Shown here: positions 25,079 through 36,656 of the stretch, piece by piece | How the letters are laid out: every line of letters begins with the position of its first letter | Position numbering within the stretch: position 1 is the first letter of the stretch | Assembly (NCBI GenBank): GCA_016758965.1 | Contig: JAEPRB010000057.1 | Span: 124,001-188,000, forward strand | DNA length: 64,000 bases | Direction of reading: 5' to 3' | Source of the DNA: Circinella minor | Taxonomy: Eukaryota > Mucoromycota > Mucoromycetes > Mucorales > Lichtheimiaceae | Program-made: the position numbers and the translations under genes | Notes under the pieces: model-generated | Told to the model about the DNA's origin: nothing | What the model saw: only the letters and a program-made list of their open reading frames with translations | Database searches by the model: none

Positions 25079-26465
25079 ATGGTAACTGAAACCATGACAA
25101 CAACAGTAGTGTCAACTGAAAAGCAACAAGTAAAATATGATTTCGATCAAGCAACTGAGTCGTACTACATTGGTGAATCGGATAGAGTTACTTTTTATGC
25201 CGGCCGTGTGAATACTGTAAATATATGTTTTGTATTTGGTATATTGGGATTTTTTTTTTGAATAATAAATTTTAACTACTGCATCATGACCATTCTTGTT
25301 TTTTTTTATTGGTTTTATAGACCTGGGCAATCGGTCAAGTTCCTTCTGTAAGTAATTTTTTTATATCTCTATTTTTACATAAACTGGTTATACTCACATG
25401 TTTTTTAAATAATAAAATAATTTTAGGGCGGTAAGAAGAAAAAAAAAATATTTAACCTGTTGTGTGACAAGCAACCAAAATTATCACTTTCTGTGTTTGT
25501 GAACACACATAAAAAAAATTAGAAGCTGATGATGATAATCGTTTCTTTATATAGGTTATGTTGTGGCTCTTTCATTAAATGCTGTCCTTCAACAATTTTC
25601 TAAAAAGCATCAACAACATCCAGCATCACTTAATACATTTTTTTTCAAAAAGACCGAAGGTGGACCTTTTATTGTTGAAATTACGGAACTTAAACCAAGT
25701 AAAAAAGGTTTTGTTGTTGTAAAAGCTGCTCTTCGACAACCTAAGGTTTGTTTTCTATCTTCTCCCCCTTCCTTATTACTCTTTTCCCGCGCCATAATTA
25801 ACTCTTATCTTTTTTTTTTACTTATTTAGATTTTTAATGAAGGAAATAACAAAGTCCCAGAAAGATTAGAAGAATATGATCCAAGCCAATATGTTACCAA
25901 GACACTTAGTATTATTACCATGACAAATATGGATGGAGAAACAGGATTGACCTTATCAAAGGGTGAAACTGGAGTAGCACCTGTACCACCTTCTATGGCC
26001 TCAATGGAGCTTACCAAAATGGAGTTCATGGAAGAATATGTTGATCTTTATCAAGATAAATCAACCTATCCTAAATATGATGTACAAGGCAACATCATCC
26101 GACAAGGCAAAGCAGAAATTCATCATGGTTACGTTTTCAAAGATGGACGCTTAACTGATTTTAAAAGCATTCCTTACTGGGCCGATCTTTTCGTCAATCC
26201 ATTGTATTCTTTAGGACCTGAGGTCATGGGTACAAATAAATATTGGATGCCAACATTACAACTTGAAGTTCAATTCAAAATGATGCCCAAAAATACAAAA
26301 AATGTCATAGCTACATTCAAGGTTCCTCATATTGTTAATAATCGGTTTGATTTGGATGGTGCTTTATATGATCAAGATAAAAATTTATTGGCTATTACAC
26401 GACATCAATGTTTAGTTGTTCCTTGGGAGCGTAATGTTGGAACTTCTTCATCATCAAAACTTTAG
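25079..26465 (+). CDS. Thioesterase-like (acyl-CoA thioesterase, double hot-dog) protein, copy A
   Basis: Exons 25079-25216, 25321-25347, 25427-25430, 25555-25745 and 25830-26465 give 331 residues. The pattern is that of the fungal thioesterase-like superfamily: an opening YDFDQAT..YYIG, then the conserved W(A/S)IG..P.GGY motif, a first hot-dog half (LNTFFFKKTEGGPFIVEITELKPSKKGF..VKAALRQ), and a second half ending ARF-like NNRFDLDGALYDQDKNLLAITRHQ. Such enzymes hydrolyse acyl-CoA or related thioesters; the substrate is unknown. The third exon is only 4 nt (GGCG) and supplies the Gly-Gly of GGY; without it the frame stops eight codons later. A paralogue with the same first three intron positions lies 1.8 kb downstream, so the pair is a tandem duplication. 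Confidence 0.85.
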
Positions 26466-28251
26466 ATTCAAATACATTATTTTTTTCAACTCAGTTATCA
26501 TTTACATACATTTAATCATATCATTACCATGGTTTCTCCCCATCCCTTAATCGTTGCATGTTTTATAAGTCATACTTATCACGATGATATCTCTCTCATG
26601 TCACCACTATCCATTCTTTATTAGTCAAATAGATTTTGCATAAAAAGGAAAAATTCTTTTGTAATACTTCATGAAATAAACTTTGCATAGAAAAATAGAC
26701 AACAAATCATATATATATTTCTCAGATCACTTTTACAAATATTGATTGTCAAAGGAATATCTTTTCTTTTTTTTTTTTTTTGTGAAAAATAAACACTGAT
26801 CTATAGAGTTAAATTTTGTATACTGTAATAAAATCAATTACCAGAGCATTGAGCTCACAGTAACGAAGAAATAAATTTCGATAATACATAAAAAAATCTT
26901 CATTTCCATCCAAATGATCCATTGATTAATATGCGGTACGTATCATTTATTTATCGTTTTCAAGAAAACAATCCTTCAATACGTTTCAATAGTATATAAT
27001 AATATTTGATAAGCAATGAAATACTATAGAGTAAATATTATACATAGATATAAACTGCTGGTTATTGGGATTAGATATACTATTAGTTAGATGTTAATTT
27101 GTCCCTGACATTTTGGCATACTGTATATAGAGGGCATACTAACTTTATATTTAGGAAACTATATCATATATATATTCAAGTTCTCTATTTCTAGTTAATC
27201 AAATCCAATGAAATAGGAATATCATACGATGAGAAAAGATGAAAATAAGAATAAGATGTTTTGATTGGTAATAAAAGTTTTACGTGGTTGCCATGGCAAC
27301 GGAAGGGGGTTATTACGGACTGACATTTCGAATCTATAAAGCACTAAAAATATATAGAATTTTTTGGTATGATATAGGGTCACATTGAATTCTCCCACTA
27401 AAAAGAAAAACAACCCGCATTGAATTTTTGCTCCATTTTGTTATATTTATGGGCTCGTGCTTCATACGAATAGCATATGTTCTTATATGCATAATCAGCA
27501 AATCAATACCCGGTGTCTCTCTTTTGGGTTACTATGGCGATCCGTTTCATAATCCACGAATGAAGAAGGAACCTGTCTACTTTATTGTTAAGATGGATCA
27601 TTATGATTAGTTTCCACTCAAGCTTGATTGAGTGATGTGTTTCGTATCTTGTATCTTGCTTCTTTTTGTTCAATTTCAATACGTAGAGACGTGAACTTCT
27701 GAAAAAAAATGCCTGTGTCAAATATGTTACTCGTAAAACACCAATATCAAATGAAAGCCAAATTTCATTATTTACGTTTAGTCATTAGAGCCCGTAACCT
27801 CACACATACTCATGGGAGGGAGGTACTTTATTATATGTGGCTAATATCAGCATACGTATGTCTACGTAAGTGACTTTTTAATCCATACTTATATTGATTT
27901 CAAGACCTAGTGGTTTAAGTTATGTAAGGTATTTCCCACATCTTTCTCTCATTTTCCGATGATATTATTATATCCACTACATATATAAAGTATATATAGC
28001 TTTTTCCTTTTATTGTACCCATTTATATCTATACTTTCAAAAAAAATAGATACCAAATCACTTTCATAAGAATCGATACATATTTCTGTACCTTATCGGG
28101 AAAAAATGCCGCCGTCATTGAATCCCACGCCGTCAGCAGCAATATGAAATTATGTGACACAGCTATACACAATCATACAAAGTTTCACACACACACCACA
28201 AAAAGCAACCTTTCTTTTTCTATAGTAATCATAAAAAAAGTAGAAACAATA
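26466..28251. other. Intergenic region between the thioesterase paralogues
   Basis: AT-rich DNA, no credible gene. Short frames near 27428-27610 lack family signatures. A perfect X-box palindrome lies inside (separate entry). The last 150 bp before the ATG at 28252 hold CA-rich sequence and the likely promoter of copy B. Confidence 0.5.
27287..27300. promoter_or_regulatory. Perfect X-box palindrome (candidate RFX-family binding site)
   Basis: The 14-bp sequence GTTGCCATGGCAAC is a perfect palindrome and equals the optimum X-box bound by RFX winged-helix factors (yeast Crt1/Rfx1, animal RFX). It lies about 950 bp upstream of thioesterase copy B and 820 bp downstream of copy A. Binding and target gene are inference. 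Confidence 0.45.
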
Positions 28252-29590
28252 ATGGAACAACGATATGAATTTGATAGAGTTACTGAGCATTGTTATTTAG
28301 GTGATATTACAGCAGGATCAGTTTATTCTGGTTATTTACATCGTGTAAGATTCTTTTTTTTTTCTACTTGGAAACAGGTTTCTTGTCAGCCAAATAAGAA
28401 AGAAAAAAAAAGACCATTGATCTCATGAATGAATTTCTTATTTTATTTATTATATAGCAATGGGCAGCAGGGGGTGTTACTTTGGTAATTCCAAATTATT
28501 TAATGAAATGTTCAATTACTTTTTATGCGTTTTTTTTCTTTTGTTTAACTAATCGTAAAACTTTCTCGTTCGATATTTTTCTATATCTGTTGGATATTTT
28601 TATTGTAAAACAATAGGGTGGTGAGTAACAAAAAAGCTATGAGCTGAATGGTTAATTGGAAAGGAAGGAAAAAGGTAATTGACAAATTTATAATATATCC
28701 ACTCATTTAGGTTATATGGCCTCTGTTATGATGAAAGCAACTATGCAACGTTATCCAGGACGATATCCAATTTCGATGAACACATTTTTTGTAAATCCAG
28801 GAACAACCGCACCATTCATTGTTGAGTTAGAAACAATTAAGGCTAGTGACAAAGGCATGTGTACATTTGTCGTCAAGTTAAAACAACGTCGGGATGCAGA
28901 TAGCAACATGAATCCATTGGATACATTAAATGCCTACCATGATACCAAAGATGATTACTTGATTAAAAACTTTGCTGTCATTAGTTTAAGCGGTACCAGA
29001 CCTGAACAAGGTTTTTCACAACAACGAGGAGAATTACAGGATGATATTTATAAATTAAGTCCAATAGAGAGTTTAATACAATTACCTGCTCAATGTGAAG
29101 GCGATACAACGCTTAAAATGTATCATGATATAACCAAAAATGATTCTAAACTTCATTATGCATTTGAGTTTGCAGATGGACGACCAGTAGACAATTTGGC
29201 TATTGTTTATTTTTTCGATATGTATGCTGATCCACTTGGAACATTGATGAACAAGAATGTTGATTCTGAAGTAATCAATAGTTGGAAGCCGACATTACAA
29301 TATGAAATTCAATTTAAAAGACCTATCAAGACACCTATACCGCGTGCTTATTTATCTTATGAAGTTTGTAATGTTATTCATGGTCGATGGGATATGGATG
29401 GTTGTATTTATGATGAACAAGGAGAATTATTAGCAACTACTAGGTATATATAACCTTCTTTTTTATTATGAAATATATATGAATGCTTAATCTAATTTAA
29501 GCCATATTTATATATATAAATAGACATCAACTTCGTATTATTCCTCGTAAAACAAAACAAGCTTCTACGTCAAGTGAAAGCAAGTTATAA
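28252..29590 (+). CDS. Thioesterase-like (acyl-CoA thioesterase, double hot-dog) protein, copy B
   Basis: Exons 28252-28344, 28458-28484, 28617-28620, 28711-29443 and 29524-29590 give 307 residues. It aligns with copy A from YEFDRVTEHCYLG through YLHRQWAAGGVTLGGY, MNTFFVNPGTTAPFIVELE, and the C-terminal HGRWDMDGCIYDEQGELLATTRHQ. Exons 2 and 3 have exactly the same sizes as in copy A (27 and 4 nt), and the 4-nt exon GGTG again encodes Gly-Gly of GGY. Copy B lacks copy A's later intron and has gained or kept a different one near the 3' end. Like its neighbour it is probably an acyl-CoA-type thioesterase. It has no evident signal peptide or C-terminal peroxisomal tripeptide; both copies end in SKL-like residues (..SSSSKL in A, ..SESKL in B), which is a classical peroxisomal PTS1 signal, so peroxisomal location is likely. 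Confidence 0.87.
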
Positions 29591-30357
29591 TTGATATGTG
29601 TTACATATATTAGCAACTAGACTGTTTTTTTTTCTTCCAAATTTTATAATTATATTAAAAGTAATTTAAAAGATAAGCCAAAACCTTTTTTTTATCGCAA
29701 CAACTGAAATAAACAATTATATCAAACCATATGAATTATCAACTATTTTCGATATAACCTATTTATAACCAAAATGTCATTTTCACATGTAATTTGTATT
29801 GTTAGGGCTATTATTTGTCATTAATAGTTTTTTTTTGTAACTATTTAACGTATATAAAATAACTTTTTATTAGATTAATAACGCAAATGAACAATAATAA
29901 TGTATATTTGTATAAGTGGAAAAAGATAAACCAATTTTCTTGGTGATAGTACAAGGTGAACATTTTTTTATGTGCCAAGCAGTTTTAAATTATTAATCAA
30001 AAAACAGAGCAGTTGCTGTATTTTGCAAATTATTAACATTATTGTAAAAGACATATGAGTTTTTATCTCTTTATGCATTTTTGATTTAGAATTATTAGAA
30101 TTATATCTAATATTTATATAGACTATGAATCAATTGATGAATAAACAATAGCAATATAAACAAAATAAAAGAAGACAGTTGTGTCGGTAACCAAATTATT
30201 CTATTTTAGAAATTAGAAGAGATTATCAACCCAGCAAAAAAAAATATGTGCGTGTGCGAATTTGGCTTTAAGTTCAAGCTAAACTCTTACACCTCACGCG
30301 TTTTTTTTTTCTTTTTCTCTCTTGCATTGCACCAAAAAAAACAAGCTCAAATAAAAA
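29591..30357. other. Intergenic region upstream of the TMX2-like gene
   Basis: AT-rich sequence with T tracts; no gene is recognisable. It holds the 3' flank of thioesterase B and the TMX2-like promoter. Confidence 0.5.
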
Positions 30358-30864
30358 ATGACAAGTCTGGCAGAATTACGCCAGAGACTTTTTCATCGTT
30401 ATTATATAACTCATTTAATTTACGGTTGTACTTTTATTTTATTTTCAGTAAAACATCTTTTATTTTCTAATGACGGTGACATTAGTGTAAGCTTTTTTTA
30501 CTTTTCTCGGGTTTTCGGGGATTGCGGAAAAAAGATGTTTTCAATGGTGGAATTAATTATTATATCATATAAGACGATTTCGAGTTGAAAATTTAAATTG
30601 AAAGAAATATATATGTGTATAGGATGCGGAAGTAAATGCTCATATTGCACTTGTTCTATTTTCCGTATGGAAAGCATTTATGGCAAGTACCGCCGAGGAA
30701 CTTGCTAGTGTACTTATTTTATATACCAAATTTTTTACATTTTGCATGATATATTGGAAATACGGCATGTTTAAAACAATTCTTTATCTTGGTGGTTGGA
30801 TAGGTAAAATATAAAGTTTCTCTATATTACGACTTTGCTTAGAAACTCTCATTCATTTAATTAA

Positions 30865-30900
<36 letters not shown>

Positions 30901-31703
30901 CAATATAGTATTATCAACATTATTTCCACAACCGTGGTATCAAGGTCCAACAAAAATTATTGATCTTAGTGAAAGAAAATTCCGAGAAGATGTACAACGT
31001 CGTAAACAAACTAATATAAATGAAGTTGGAGAAGGACCACGTATTACTGAAATAACGGATGATGGTCAAGAAGAAGAATTGAGTAGTAGTAATAGTAAAA
31101 CAACAAATAGAAAGAAAAATAAAGGGAAAGGAAAAGGAAAAGCAACAAAAGAAGGAGAATATACTCGATATTGGATTGTTATGCTTTATGCTAATTGGTC
31201 ATTAGCATGTCTTAACTTTGAAGCTGTTTTAGCCAAGCTATCATTAGAATATTCTGCAGATCATATTAAATTTGGTAAATATTTATATAATATAAGAATT
31301 ATAAGTAAAAAAAAAATAGAGAAAGATGATTAATAATAATGATAATAATGATTAGGTAAAATTGATATTGATATTTATACGGATCTTGCTGATGAATATG
31401 GAATAAGTCGTGATCCAGCTTCTTTTGACTTACCAACACTTTTATTATTTCGTGATGGTGCACAAATTCGTCGATTACCTGAATTAACACCTACTACAGA
31501 TGATTCTAATAAAAATAAAAATACAGCAGCAATGACTGCAAAAGATACTATTACTCGTATTGGTTGGAGTAAAAAAGCAGTAAGTAAATATTATTATTAT
31601 TATTATTATTATTCCCATTATACATTTAATGATAATATTTCTTTTTTTAAAGGCTACTGTTGTCAAAGCATTCCAGCTTGATAGAATTCTTATTGAAAAA
31701 TAA
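30358..31703 (+). CDS. TMX2: TMX2-like thioredoxin-related transmembrane protein
   Basis: Five exons (30358-30486, 30623-30803, 30909-31274, 31356-31579, 31653-31703) give 316 residues in continuous frame. The N-terminal third has several hydrophobic segments (for example THLIYGCTFILFSVKHLLF and ALVLFSVWKAFM), then the conserved PQPWYQGPTKIIDL, matching PPLYMGPEYIKYF of animal TMX2. A thioredoxin-like domain follows: YWIVMLYANWSLAC (about 191-204), KLSLEYSADHIKFGKIDIDIYTDLADEYGIS, LPTLLLFRDG. The usual CxxC is S-x-x-C (Ser201, Cys204), as in the TMX2 family, so it is not a standard oxidoreductase. Animal TMX2 sits in the ER membrane at mitochondrial contacts. A Lys/Gly-rich insertion lies before the domain. 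A TA run fills intron 2. Confidence 0.9.
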
Positions 31704-32568
31704 TCAAAAACCCATGTAAAGATACTTTCTTTTTTAAGAAAAAGAATTCGTTCTTTAAAAAAGAAAAAAGAAAAAAAAATACTCTCCATTTTAGATTTAC
31801 TATAACTTTTTTGCAACTAATTCAAACATTTTTTTCTTATTATAACGTTCATTTTACTTTTTTATTTGTTATTATTATTATTATTACCTATATCATTTAT
31901 ATTCATTCAATCTTTGAACATGTTTCCTAGCAACAACAATAATAACAAAATAAAATAGTAGATAATCCGTATTAATGATAGTTAAATAGATTACGTATAT
32001 GTAAAAACAATATATCAAAATAGATTCAAGAAAATGATTTACTATTTCAAAAGAACAAAGAAAGTGTAAAAATAAAAGAAGGAGGTAGGGGCAATGTTTG
32101 AAAGGAGGTAAAAAAAAAAGAAACTGTGTACACAGACAACAAATTGGGTTGATCATGAAAGAAGAAATAATTTAATCAAAGGTTTGTAAAAAAAAGGTTA
32201 AAATGGACTATGTGCGAAGGAATAATAAAGAAGAAAAGAAAGTTACTACGTACGAAAAAAAAGTGTTAGTTAATGTGAAAAAGATGGAAACTCTAGTTAC
32301 AGATCAAAAAATAAAATAAAGAGGAGAAAGATGGAAGGGGAAGAAAGAGTGAGGGATAGGGGGTTTGAAGAACAATTAATTACGAAAAGATCAAGAGAGA
32401 AAAATAAAAAGGGTGAAGTAAAAATAAAAAAAAAAAATAAAAGGTATGTAATAAGAAAAAAGGGGTGGAGGAGAATTGAAAGTAGAGAAAGAAAAACGGT
32501 ATCAAACAAAATGAAAAAATTGTTGTATATTTTATGTTCAGTTAAGCAAAAAAAAAATGTTTTATGAT
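31704..32568. other. Convergent 3' region between the TMX2-like and bHLH genes
   Basis: The two neighbours end here facing each other. A/G-rich tracts dominate 32040-32480. Frames across it are low-complexity. No further gene is seen. Confidence 0.5.
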
Positions 32569-34630
32569 TATTTTTTAAAAAGTATACATCTTTTCCATGG
32601 CTTGCCTTTGTAAAACACCATGTTGAAATCTAAACATTACATTATATATATATATATATATATTAAATATAGTTACTACGTATCTCAAAACTATTTTATA
32701 TATACTTACTTTTTCAAAGTTTCATTTTCTTGTACAAGACGTTCTACTTCTGAAAGTAATTCATTTTGCATATTCTTCAAATGTTGAATTTGTTGAACAG
32801 CTAATCATAAAATAAAAAAAATATCAAGTTTTAACTATTTAACTATTGTCCTTTTTTTCTTTCAATCTTAAATAAGTACGTACTTCGTGTAAGTAGTGCC
32901 GCCTTGCTCATCTTTTTATTATTACAACCAGGTAAATGTTTTCGTAATTCATCAAATCCATCTTTAATTTGAGCACGACGTTTTTGTTCAGATTGGATAT
33001 GAATTTGACGACGTAGTTCTGCGTTCGAGAAACCATGTCTATATGTATATATATAATTAAGAATTGTCATTATAATAACGTTAATCAAGAATATTACATG
33101 AGTAATAAGTAAAAAAATAAATATAACTTACTCTTCGCCCTCCTTATCCATCTCTTCATCATCAGGTTCATCATCAGAATCATCCTTATCCGTATCAGAA
33201 GCTTTCTTCTTTTTAATAGTTAAATCTTCAGTCGAACTATTGTAGTTGCTACTACCACTACTACTAATACTACCGCTACTATTATTATTCAATGAGATTG
33301 AACCAGTGGTAGTGGAAGGTCGTTTACGTTTATTACGTTTTGCATCCATTCTTTTTTCATATGTTTCCTTTGAATACTCTAGAAATTCAGTATGATAAAA
33401 TTCCATTGGGACAGAATTAGCACGAGCAATTGTTTCCTTCACACGTTCAGTAGTCGAATTTGTAAATGTTGATGAAGGTACAAGTGGTGTAATTAATGGA
33501 TTATTTACTGATGATGTAGCTACAGCAACGGCTGCGGCAGCAGCTGCGGCGCTGGTGGTGACCGCTTGTGTTGATGGAGTTGTGGTAGAATTTTGATCCA
33601 AGGTTTGTGTTGTTAAAACTTGAGAGAAATTATTTGTTACTGCATTATTATTAATAGTGGCAACAGAACTATTAGCAGGTGGTGGTGTTTGTGGAGATGA
33701 GCTTGATGATATCGAATCAGGACTACCAGGATGATGATTTCGTGGCTGTTGTTGTTGATCGTAAAAACCGAATCTTGGTGCAGTTATGGGCGTATTATGA
33801 GTCGTAGTAGTATTAGCTGCCGCTGTTGTATTAGTATTAGTATTAGATGTAGTGGCGTCGACGGTAGTTGGATAACTTATTGGGACAGTTTGATAATCCA
33901 ATGGCATCTGTTGAAAAGTAGTATAATCTATAGAAATAAGGGGTATGAATAATTATTATTAATCGGGGGGAGACGATCTAATCAGTTTTTTAGGTGAATT
34001 ACTGCGAAAAGATTGATTCTTTTTTTTTGGTTGCTCCCTACTGAGAAGGTGAGCGTTGTGTGTGTGTGAGGGAATTATAGAATTTGGGGGTGTGAACGAG
34101 GAGAGAGGGGAAGAAGGGGAATGTAATAAAGATGAAGAGAACTACTATCCAATCACATTAGCTTCATCATATAAAATATAGCAACTCCGGCTGCATAAGG
34201 TGTATTTTTTACACTCTCTTAGCGTATTTTTTTTGATGATTTATATTATTATTATTGTTAGCGTCGGGAGGAAGGGGGGAGGAGAAAGAGGAAGTATCGA
34301 AGGGGGGGGGTTCTTGATGGTAATGTTAATTTGATGATGGTCGTGATAGATGACTTGGGGGATATTATATGGAGCATTGAAGATGGATCTTGTGGGATAC
34401 CAAAAAAAAAGTATAACGAAAAAAGAATATTATTGATATTATTATTTATACTTACCATGATAATAGTTTTGTTGATTATCTTCATATGCTACTTGAGATG
34501 GTGAAGTCGTTTGTGAATTGTCTTTTTGTTGGACACCCATTGCAGGATTGAAATTCGACATCATGGAGTTTGCGGAGTAATCTGGAAGGTATTGATGGTT
34601 CGAGGAGTTGGAAAGGACAATTTCGCTCAT
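32569..34630 (-). CDS. Basic helix-loop-helix leucine-zipper transcription factor
   Basis: Five exons (34630-34456, 33927-33132, 33038-32884, 32800-32710, 32629-32569) give 425 residues. The basic region and first helix RRQIHIQSEQKRRAQIKDGF (about 333-352), a loop LPGCNNKKMSKA, and the second helix ALLTRTVQQIQHL are standard bHLH; heptad leucines continue in LKNMQNELLSEVERLVQENETLKK, giving a zipper. The His/Glu/Arg pattern (H..EQKRR) of the basic region predicts E-box (CANNTG) binding. The layout resembles Mlx/Max-type bHLH-zip proteins, but I cannot assign an orthologue. The N-terminal 320 residues are Ser/Thr/Asn-rich with Ala8 and acidic runs. The first intron (33928-34455) is unusually long for this window, so an alternative first exon or start is possible. 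Confidence 0.88.
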
Positions 34631-36656
34631 GATAATAAGTTCGAAAAATAAAAAGGGTGGGTTAGAGAGTTTGTTAGGAAAAGGATGAATAAATAGAAGA
34701 GAATATATTAGTTATAATCGAATAAAAAAGAAGGAAAGAGAAACGAATATCGTTTTGATCGTTATAGGTTATGTAGAGTAAAAAGAGGAATAGTTATTAA
34801 AATAAAACGAATGTGTTAGGTGTTTTTGTTGTTGTTGTTATTTGGATTTGATTTCAACGAGTGTATAATGGGGTTCTTTAACAACGAAAAAAAAAGAGGA
34901 ACAAGTTAATTCTTGTTTATGAGAAGGAAAGGAAAGGAAGGACTGACTATATAACTTGATGGTAATAAGTTTGAGAAAAGAATGAGAAAAAGAGAAGAAA
35001 AATAGAATTCGCAAAGTAAAAAGAATAAAAAATAAAAAAAAAAGGAGTCCAAGAAATAGCTTTTGTGCAACGAAGCGATGAGGACATACTCTTCATAAAG
35101 TTTCTCTCTCTCTCTTTCTGTCTCGTTTTTTTCTTCTTCTCTTAACTTCTCGCACATACTACGCAACCACACTCTTAATATGTCTAAGTAGTTTTATTTC
35201 GTCAGCTCAGCCCTTCTCCCCACTATTCTCGTATTCAACTTTAGACTTATTATTAGCTTAAACCAAACTTCGGTTTTTACACGAGTTTTTGACTGCGGAA
35301 ACTTTTTTTATTACTATCTTTTTCACTTATCAACACAAAAATTCCTAATGGTTTCGAATTTTCACAAATGTAACATTGTTGAAAGAAAATAACAAAAGTG
35401 AAATGATCGTTATACATACTAGATCTCCAAAAAGTACCTGTTAATGAGCAATACCTAAAAATCAAAGTCAATTTGTAGCATAATTTTATTTTGGGGGATT
35501 TCACATTTTTCTACTTTTATAATACACTTGATTCAAAATAAGAGACATGGTAACATAGATGGATTTTCGTGATAACTGTAACTAAGCAACAAAATTATAC
35601 CCAAATAACTAATACTTTTACTTGTATGATAAAATTTTCCAGAATTTAATAATAGGAACTTTGTTTTGTTTTTCTTCGTGTTACTCAAGGGCCTTTATTG
35701 TTACGCAAACCCGCTCTTTTTTTTGGGGGGAGTGTGTTAGAGAGAAAGGGTCCATATGAAAAGGCAAACAGTTACCTTTAAAAAAATTAAATTCCCACAA
35801 CAGTTATGATAAAAAAAACCGTTGTTTGGTTCACATCAATTCGTTCAATGATGGGACAAACAGGTAAAAACATTATGACAATACTGTGCATAAAAAAGTT
35901 TATCACTAATTGGATTTATATTTTATTTCTCCTCCCAGGTTTTAATTTCATTAGAAAACTAAAACGTGTTTGCATTTGCTAAATAGTCAAAATGATGACT
36001 TTTTGTTTTTTTAAAGTTTTCAACAATGATATCATTACCAACCACATAAGGTTTGGTTTTTTTAACACCTTTGAGTTGCTAAATAACCTTTTTCCTTTCC
36101 GATATATTTTTTTGGAGCTACACAAACCAGAAAACATAAAGATAAAAATGGATTGTTTGTTTTAGTTTTGAAAAAAAGGTTTGAAAGGAGATGGGGAGGA
36201 TTGATAAAAATTAATCTTATACAAATAAAATAATGATATAGTGGTCTAGCATGATATTTATATATATATATATATGGAGAGAAAATACTAATCTTATATA
36301 CGTATAAAAAGAATTATTGAAAATCGTCTAGTAAATAAGAGCGTATAATTAATTACCTGTTCTATGGATATGTTAAATCGATCTTATACACAAAATAATT
36401 AATCAATTAAGTCAAGAAAAAACAAAGGAAGTGTATCATAAGTGGTAATAATAATAGAGTCACATTAAAAAAATCTTTTCTTACTCCTTAGTTTTATTCA
36501 TTACATGCGAAAGAAAAAGAGCAAAAAAGTAAAATATTTTTTATAATCATTTCGACCCCTTTTTTTGCATTCCCTTCCTTTTTCTTTATACATATAAACA
36601 ATCCAATATTCATATATAACAGCAACAAACAGCCAACAACAAAAAGAAAAAAAAAG
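34631..36656. other. Divergent intergenic region between the bHLH gene and the next gene
   Basis: Contains the bHLH promoter/5' UTR (purine-rich 34640-35000, GA repeat 35101-35120) and the promoter of the gene at 36657. A small spliced open frame near 35806-35982 is listed separately. A TA run lies at 36259-36276. Otherwise nothing recognisable. Confidence 0.5.
35806..35982 (+). CDS. Possible 33-residue spliced microprotein (uncertain)
   Basis: An ATG at 35806 opens a 58-nt exon ending G|GTAAAA at 35863; a CT-rich acceptor (CTCCTCCCAG) at 35938 joins a 44-nt exon ending at TAA 35980-35982. The product begins MIKKTVVWFTSIRS and ends IRKLKRVCIC. It is basic and small. I noted a faint likeness to mitochondrial ribosomal proteins of the L30 or L33 type (TGF..IRK), but it is far too short and weak to assign. 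Splice signals and a joined frame are the only support. Confidence 0.2.
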   Translation: MIKKTVVWFTSIRSMMGQTGKNIMTILCIKKFITNWIYILFLLPGFNFIRKLKRVCIC

